NCBI GenBank assembly: GCA_937914895.1
Contig: CALGIL010000340.1
Coordinates: 1-8,465 of the forward strand
From: an uncultured Angelakisella sp.
GTDB lineage: Bacteria; Bacillota; Clostridia; Oscillospirales; Ruminococcaceae
Length of the DNA: 8,465 nt
Reading direction: 5' to 3'
A program made the translations under genes and the position numbers. Shown here one piece after another: positions 6,688 through 8,465 of the stretch (positions are counted from its first letter, which is position 1; each line of letters begins with the position of its first letter). Below the pieces are notes generated by a model that saw only the letters and a list, made by a program, of their open reading frames with translations, was not told the origin of the DNA and made no database searches.

Positions 6688-6723
6688 GTTTTTCTAAAAA
6701 CTGCGCTTACGCCTGTTTTTCTA
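6688..6723 (-). promoter_or_regulatory. Leader with duplicated TAGAAAAAC and competing hairpins
   Basis: In the lipoprotein leader TAGAAAAAC occurs twice (6723-6715 and 6696-6688), with GTTTTT (6701-6696) between. GTTTTT can pair with the first copy (around a small GCG-TAAG-CGC hairpin) or with the second copy as a tight hairpin. The two folds exclude each other. The structure is seen; a switching role is speculative. Confidence 0.3.
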
Positions 6724-6728
6724 TTCCT

Positions 6729-6757
6729 ACTTTACCATAGTCTAAGGAACAAATAAA
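6729..6757 (-). promoter_or_regulatory. Possible extended -10 promoter of the lipoprotein gene
   Basis: On the minus strand, TTTATT (6757-6752), a 17-nt spacer ending in TGG, then TAAAGT (6734-6729). The -35 is weak and the case rests on the TGn extension and the correct position. Confidence 0.35.
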
Positions 6758-6850
6758 CGGCCCCGGCAAAAATTCCACCCATCCCCCCGACGCAAGTATC
6801 TCCCAACGGGGGGGCTGTCTGTCAGGGATGCGCGGGACGTGAAGCCTCCA

Positions 6851-6870
6851 TCCGCGGGCGGCCAACAGAA
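6851..6870. repeat. Terminator-linked repeat core, copy D (degenerate)
   Basis: CCGCGGGCGGCCAACAGA resembles the cores at 7188-7210, 7870-7892 and 8029-8051 with a 4-nt gap. As in the other copies it lies directly behind a terminator hairpin in the minus orientation. Further downstream a C6G/CG6 inverted repeat (6783-6789, 6807-6813) lies in otherwise featureless sequence. Confidence 0.4.
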
Positions 6871-6907
6871 AAGACGGCCCGCAAGCTTTTACCGCCTGCG
6901 GGCCGTC
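6869..6907 (-). terminator. Rho-independent terminator of the 49-residue gene
   Basis: An 11-bp perfect stem (6907-6897 with 6883-6873, GACGGCCCGCA) around a 13-nt loop, followed by TTTT (6872-6869). It starts 4 nt after the stop codon of the small gene. Confidence 0.93.
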
Positions 6908-6910
6908 CGG

Positions 6911-7060
6911 TTAGGAATGCCACTTTTCGGATTTGCCCGTCTCTACGTCTATGCACCCGTCGGGGAACTCGGGAGAACAGACGATGCGTTCCGGGTTCTG
7001 AATGATCTCGCTGCCGCTTTGATCCCTTTGTTGGACCGCGGACTCTTTGGCTTTATCCAT
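6911..7060 (-). CDS. Small orphan protein, 49 residues
   Basis: I do not recognise the family. The product runs from MDKAKESAVQQRDQSGSEII (1-20) to a C-terminus GKSEKWHS (42-49), with a distinctive central segment NPERIVCSPEFPDGCIDVET (22-41). It is soluble and charged, has no membrane segment or signal peptide, and has two cysteines (C28, C36) seven residues apart. The case for a real gene is strong: TAAGGAGG 7 nt before the ATG, a good promoter at 7107-7135 about 40 nt upstream, and a perfect terminator 4 nt after the stop. It forms an isolated single-gene unit in an accessory stretch. It could be a stress or regulatory small protein or part of a strain-specific island; function is unknown. 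Confidence 0.82.
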   Translation of the reverse strand: MDKAKESAVQQRDQSGSEIIQNPERIVCSPEFPDGCIDVETGKSEKWHS

Positions 7061-7106
7061 GGTGTGTCCTCCTTACTGTGATTGTCAGGCTAATCGGTTC
7101 TTTTTG

Positions 7107-7135
7107 AGTATACCACGGTCCCCGCAAAAATACAA
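7107..7135 (-). promoter_or_regulatory. Sigma-A promoter of the 49-residue gene
   Basis: On the minus strand, TTGTAT (7135-7130), a 17-nt spacer and TATACT (7112-7107). Predicted start near 7100, leader about 40 nt with the ribosome binding site at 7075-7068. Confidence 0.82.
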
Positions 7136-7148
7136 TACCAAATTGGTA
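7136..7148. promoter_or_regulatory. Palindrome TACCAAATTGGTA abutting the -35 box
   Basis: A perfect 6-bp-arm palindrome with a one-base centre, immediately upstream of the -35 hexamer at 7130-7135. Size and position suit a dimeric regulator's operator. No regulator gene for it is identified in the window. Confidence 0.45.
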
Positions 7149-7187
7149 AACATTCTTGTCCCACATCGCGCGGCAGAAAGGGCAATG

Positions 7188-7210
7188 CCCGCAGGCGGCC
7201 AGCCAACAGG
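7188..7210. repeat. Terminator-linked repeat core, copy A
   Basis: CCGCAGGCGGCCAGCCAACA differs from the core at 7870-7892 at about three positions. It directly follows the hairpin at 7211-7238 in the minus orientation. Weaker similarity to the longer repeat may extend to about 7155. Confidence 0.6.
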
Positions 7211-7238
7211 AAAAGGTCCCTGCTTCGAGGTACCTTTT
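7211..7238 (-). terminator. Likely terminator of the DUF3781-like gene
   Basis: Arms 7238-7228 and 7221-7211 pair as 7 bp, one mismatch and 3 bp around a 6-nt loop, ending in TTTT on the minus strand. It lies about 75 nt past the stop at 7314. A second, weaker AT-rich hairpin (7274-7280 with 7285-7291) lies between. The symmetric A/T ends could also allow plus-strand termination. Confidence 0.6.
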
Positions 7239-7313
7239 TATCTGTAATCATCGTGGGAAAAAAGAGTTTTAGGCAGAAAAGATTTTTTCTGAGCCCAGCG
7301 ACAAATTGAAAAT

Positions 7314-7586
7314 TTACCTGTTTTTTAACGGATGCGCCGTAATGATGGTATAACTGTAAGCATTCACTGTTATTTCACAGTCGGCTGTACGAATATACCA
7401 GTTCTTTCCTTTCCTGACGATTCTGCTGCTGGGTTCTCTGATTTTATTTTCGCACCAGGCAACAACATCATCCACATCTAAGGAGAGATTCCTTTTTATC
7501 CGTTTGATTCCCAAATCCGTTGTATGCAGCTTATCCAAGCTTAAAATAAATTCACTTTTCGTATCGTCATTCATTTTTTGCGCCAT
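7314..7586 (-). CDS. Small DUF3781-like protein
   Basis: A 90-residue protein whose body, LDKLHTTDLGIKRIKRNLSL (17-36), DVVAWCENKI (40-49) and GKNWYIRTADCEITVNAYSY (60-79) followed by TIITAH, matches my recollection of DUF3781, a family of small proteins of unknown function in Clostridia. It is soluble, with a helical first half and a strand-rich second half. I place the start at the ATG 7586-7584, which has AAAGG 7 nt upstream; another ATG four codons in is possible. A longer frame from 7652 has no ribosome binding site and runs through a duplicated non-coding unit. Its base composition is clearly more AT-rich than the core genes, suggesting a different origin. The family call is from memory, not a search. 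Confidence 0.8.
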   Translation of the reverse strand: MAQKMNDDTKSEFILSLDKLHTTDLGIKRIKRNLSLDVDDVVAWCENKIREPSSRIVRKGKNWYIRTADCEITVNAYSYTIITAHPLKNR

Positions 7587-7617
7587 CCATAAGCCTTTCA
7601 AATTCCTGTTTATCCGT

Positions 7618-7687
7618 ATACCATAACAGAATGCAATCATCTTTGAATCCATATACCATAACAGAATGCAATCATCTTTGAATCCAT
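7618..7687. repeat. Perfect 35-bp tandem duplication
   Basis: Two identical head-to-tail 35-bp units, 7618-7652 and 7653-7687, each beginning ATACCATAACAGAATGCAAT. They lie just upstream of the DUF3781-like gene. On the minus strand each unit carries TGGTATA, an extended -10-like element, so the duplication may double a promoter. Exact identity indicates a recent event. Confidence 0.95.
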
Positions 7688-7707
7688 AGTATCATGCTTT
7701 TCCAAAT

Positions 7708-7745
7708 AAAAAAAGACATCCCTTCCCCTTGCCGGAAAAGGAATG
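7708..7745 (-). terminator. Rho-independent terminator downstream of the repeat/tRNA segment
   Basis: A 12-bp stem (7745-7734 with 7728-7717, three G-U pairs) around a 5-nt loop, followed by TC and seven T residues on the minus strand (to 7708). No protein gene lies directly upstream, so it would stop transcription coming through the repeats from the tRNA genes, or from an unrecognised RNA in 7746-7949. Confidence 0.8.
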
Positions 7746-7790
7746 CTTTTTTGCATCCGCAGGTGAAAATAGGTATGCGCACTTTCCGCC

Positions 7791-7920
7791 CCGCAAGGGA
7801 GGGGGCGTGTATCAGGGAACCACAGTCTCCTGCCGCATATGGAGCAAGCAAAGCGAGCGGATAGCCCCGACCGCAGGCGGCCAACCAGCAAGAAAGACAC
7901 CAGACAGGGTGCCCTTTCTA
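7791..7920. repeat. Intergenic direct repeat, copy B
   Basis: Aligns without gaps to 7950-8079 over most of its length, at roughly 80% identity by eye. The first 20 bases are identical, the GAGCAAGCAAAGCGAGCGG block is nearly so, and the core at 7870-7892 is shared with copies A and D. The minus-orientation end carries an imperfect terminator-like hairpin (AGAAAG / CTTTCT with CACC / GGTG). No coding signal. Confidence 0.85.
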
Positions 7921-7949
7921 TTCTGGAATACTTTGACTGTTTAAAGGAG

Positions 7950-8079
7950 CCGCAAGGGAGGGGGCGTGTGTGGGGGAACCGTAGGTTCCTACCACACATA
8001 GAGCGAGCAAAGCGAGCGGATAAACCCGCCCGCAGGCGCCCAACCAACAAGAAAGACACCCATAGGGGTGTCTTTCTTG
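7950..8079. repeat. Intergenic direct repeat, copy C, joined to the tRNA-Gln trailer
   Basis: Second copy, offset 159 bp from copy B. It has an internal hairpin (TGTGTGG ... CCACACA enclosing GGAACC / GGTTCC, about 7968-8000) that is poorly conserved in B. The end nearest tRNA-Gln forms one arm of the 24-bp hairpin at 8038-8089. Confidence 0.85.
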
Positions 8080-8089
8080 TTGGTTGGGC
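8038..8089 (-). terminator. 24-bp perfect hairpin ending in the tRNA-Gln 3' end
   Basis: Arms 8038-8061 and 8066-8089 are exactly complementary, with a 4-nt loop. On the minus strand the 5' arm begins with the last 9 nt of tRNA-Gln (GCCCAACCA), continues through the trailer, and the 3' arm is T-rich in the middle (GTCTTTCTTG). The inner 15 bp may act as a terminator, but no run of T follows the full stem. The outer 9 bp use the mature tRNA end. Confidence 0.7.
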
Positions 8090-8156
8090 TGGATGGACTC
8101 GAACCATCGGAATGCCAGAGTCAAAGTCTGGTGCCTTACCACTTGGCTACAGCCCA
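8081..8156 (-). tRNA. tRNA-Gln (TTG)
   Basis: Acceptor strands TGGGCTG / CAGCCCA, discriminator A and encoded CCA (8083-8081). Anticodon stem CCAGA / TCTGG encloses CTTTGAC, giving anticodon TTG. T-loop TTCGAGT with stem GATGG / CCATC. It reads CAA and, by wobble, CAG codons. Last of the three tRNA genes in transcription order. Confidence 0.96.
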
Positions 8157-8163
8157 AAATGAT

Positions 8164-8209
8164 GTTTGGGATTAGGCCAGGGGTGCTGACCTCCAACCGA
8201 ATCCCAAAC
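8164..8209 (-). other. Long hairpin in the tRNA-His to tRNA-Gln spacer
   Basis: GTTTGGGATT (8164-8173) and AATCCCAAAC (8200-8209) form a perfect 10-bp outer stem; the inner 26 nt can extend it with several G-U pairs. It fills nearly the whole 57-nt spacer and has no T-tract, so it looks like a processing or spacing element in a two-tRNA transcript. Confidence 0.5.
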
Positions 8210-8213
8210 GAAA

Positions 8214-8291
<78 letters not shown>

Positions 8292-8335
8292 ATCTATTCT
8301 GTTTTCTGCTGTGGCATGCTGGAAGAGGAAACGCC

Positions 8336-8359
8336 AAAAATCCCCTTCTTCAAAGAAGG
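8336..8359 (-). terminator. Rho-independent terminator after tRNA-Arg
   Basis: Stem CCTTCT / AGAAGG (8359-8353 side with 8350-8344) with a short loop, then GGA and TTTTT (8340-8336) on the minus strand. It lies 40 nt past the tRNA-Arg end, so Arg is probably a separate unit or only partly read through into His-Gln. Confidence 0.75.
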
Positions 8360-8372
8360 TCGGCCCGGGCGG

Positions 8373-8410
8373 TTGGCGCGTTCCATACGAAGTATGGAGT
8401 GGCGCGCCAA
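8373..8410 (-). other. Anti-acceptor hairpin in the tRNA-Arg trailer
   Basis: The tRNA-Arg 3' strand TTGGCGCG (8410-8403) is exactly complementary to CGCGCCAA (8380-8373) in its own trailer. Between them TCCATAC / GTATGGA (8398-8392 with 8388-8382) forms an inner 7-bp stem around TTC, leaving the CCA in a 4-nt bulge. A separate terminator follows, so this hairpin is not needed for termination. Confidence 0.6.
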
Positions 8411-8465
8411 GAGGGACTCGAACCCCCGGCCTACTGCTTAGAAGGCAGTTGCTCTATCCTGCTGA
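8400..8465 (-). tRNA. tRNA-Arg (TCT), 5' end outside the window
   Basis: 3' acceptor strand TTGGCGC, discriminator G and encoded CCA (8402-8400). T-loop TTCGAGT with stem GGGGG / CCCTC. Anticodon stem ACTGC / GCAGT encloses CTTCTAA, giving anticodon TCT (AGA/AGG codons). The D-arm sequence is present up to the window edge; about 11 nt including the 5' acceptor strand are missing. Confidence 0.94.

Noticed and set aside
6839..7081. 80-residue plus-strand frame opposite the 49-residue gene
   Set aside because: It has no ribosome binding site and crosses the terminator stem; the minus-strand gene has a complete set of signals.
7587..7652. 22-residue N-terminal extension of the DUF3781-like protein
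   Set aside because: No ribosome binding site before 7652, and the extension is encoded by the tandem duplication; the ATG at 7586 has AAAGG in place.
7791..8079. CRISPR array from the regular repeats
   Set aside because: Only two diverged ~130-bp units; no short identical repeats with unique spacers and no cas genes.
8038..8089. Phage or island attachment site at the tRNA-Gln 3' end
   Set aside because: The repeated tRNA end is inverted, not direct, and no integrase gene is present in the window.
7637..8107. 156-residue minus-strand reading frame
   Set aside because: It runs through both repeats and starts in tRNA-Gln; the protein repeats only because the DNA repeats, and there is no ribosome binding site.

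Overview
The window reads as chromosomal DNA from a GC-rich, low-redundancy Firmicute, most likely a gut-type Clostridia/Oscillospiraceae relative. The evidence is the order ylxM-ffh-rpsP-khpA-rimM-trmD, an NdoA-type MazF, sigma-A-like promoters, strong GGAGG ribosome binding sites and CCA-encoding tRNA genes. Every gene I can support lies on the minus strand, so transcription runs from high to low coordinates. The long plus-strand reading frames are antisense shadows of high-GC genes.

Core block (1-3601). A promoter (TTGACA, 17-nt spacer, TATGAT) at 3573-3601 drives ylxM and ffh (SRP targeting), then rpsP (ribosomal protein S16), khpA (KH RNA-binding protein), rimM (30S maturation) and trmD (m1G37 tRNA methyltransferase, cut by the window edge). 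ylxM/ffh overlap by 11 nt and rimM/trmD by 4 nt. ylxM and ffh use TTG starts and trmD a GTG start.

Middle block (3751-6757). A mazF/ndoA endoribonuclease gene has its own terminator and no antitoxin gene beside it. Next come dcd (dCTP deaminase family) with a strong terminator, and a 544-residue GLUG-repeat lipoprotein. UACAU, the recognition sequence of the best-studied Firmicute MazF enzymes, occurs only five times on the coding strand of the window. Three of these lie within 67 nt at the ffh-rpsP junction, one of them covering the rpsP start codon, and one overlaps the mazF stop codon.

Accessory block (6850-8090). This holds a 49-residue orphan protein gene with its own promoter, palindrome and terminator, and a small AT-richer gene of the DUF3781 type. 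It also holds a 35-bp perfect tandem duplication and a family of intergenic repeats whose core always lies directly behind a transcription terminator; two of its copies are ~130-bp direct repeats 159 bp apart.

tRNA block (8081-8465). tRNA-Arg(TCT, partial), tRNA-His(GTG) and tRNA-Gln(TTG) lie in transcription order. The trailers of Arg and Gln each contain a sequence able to pair with the tRNA's own 3' acceptor strand, giving long hairpins that compete with the cloverleaf. The main leads for novelty are the MazF target-site cluster, the anti-acceptor tRNA trailers, the terminator-linked repeats and the insulated small-protein gene.
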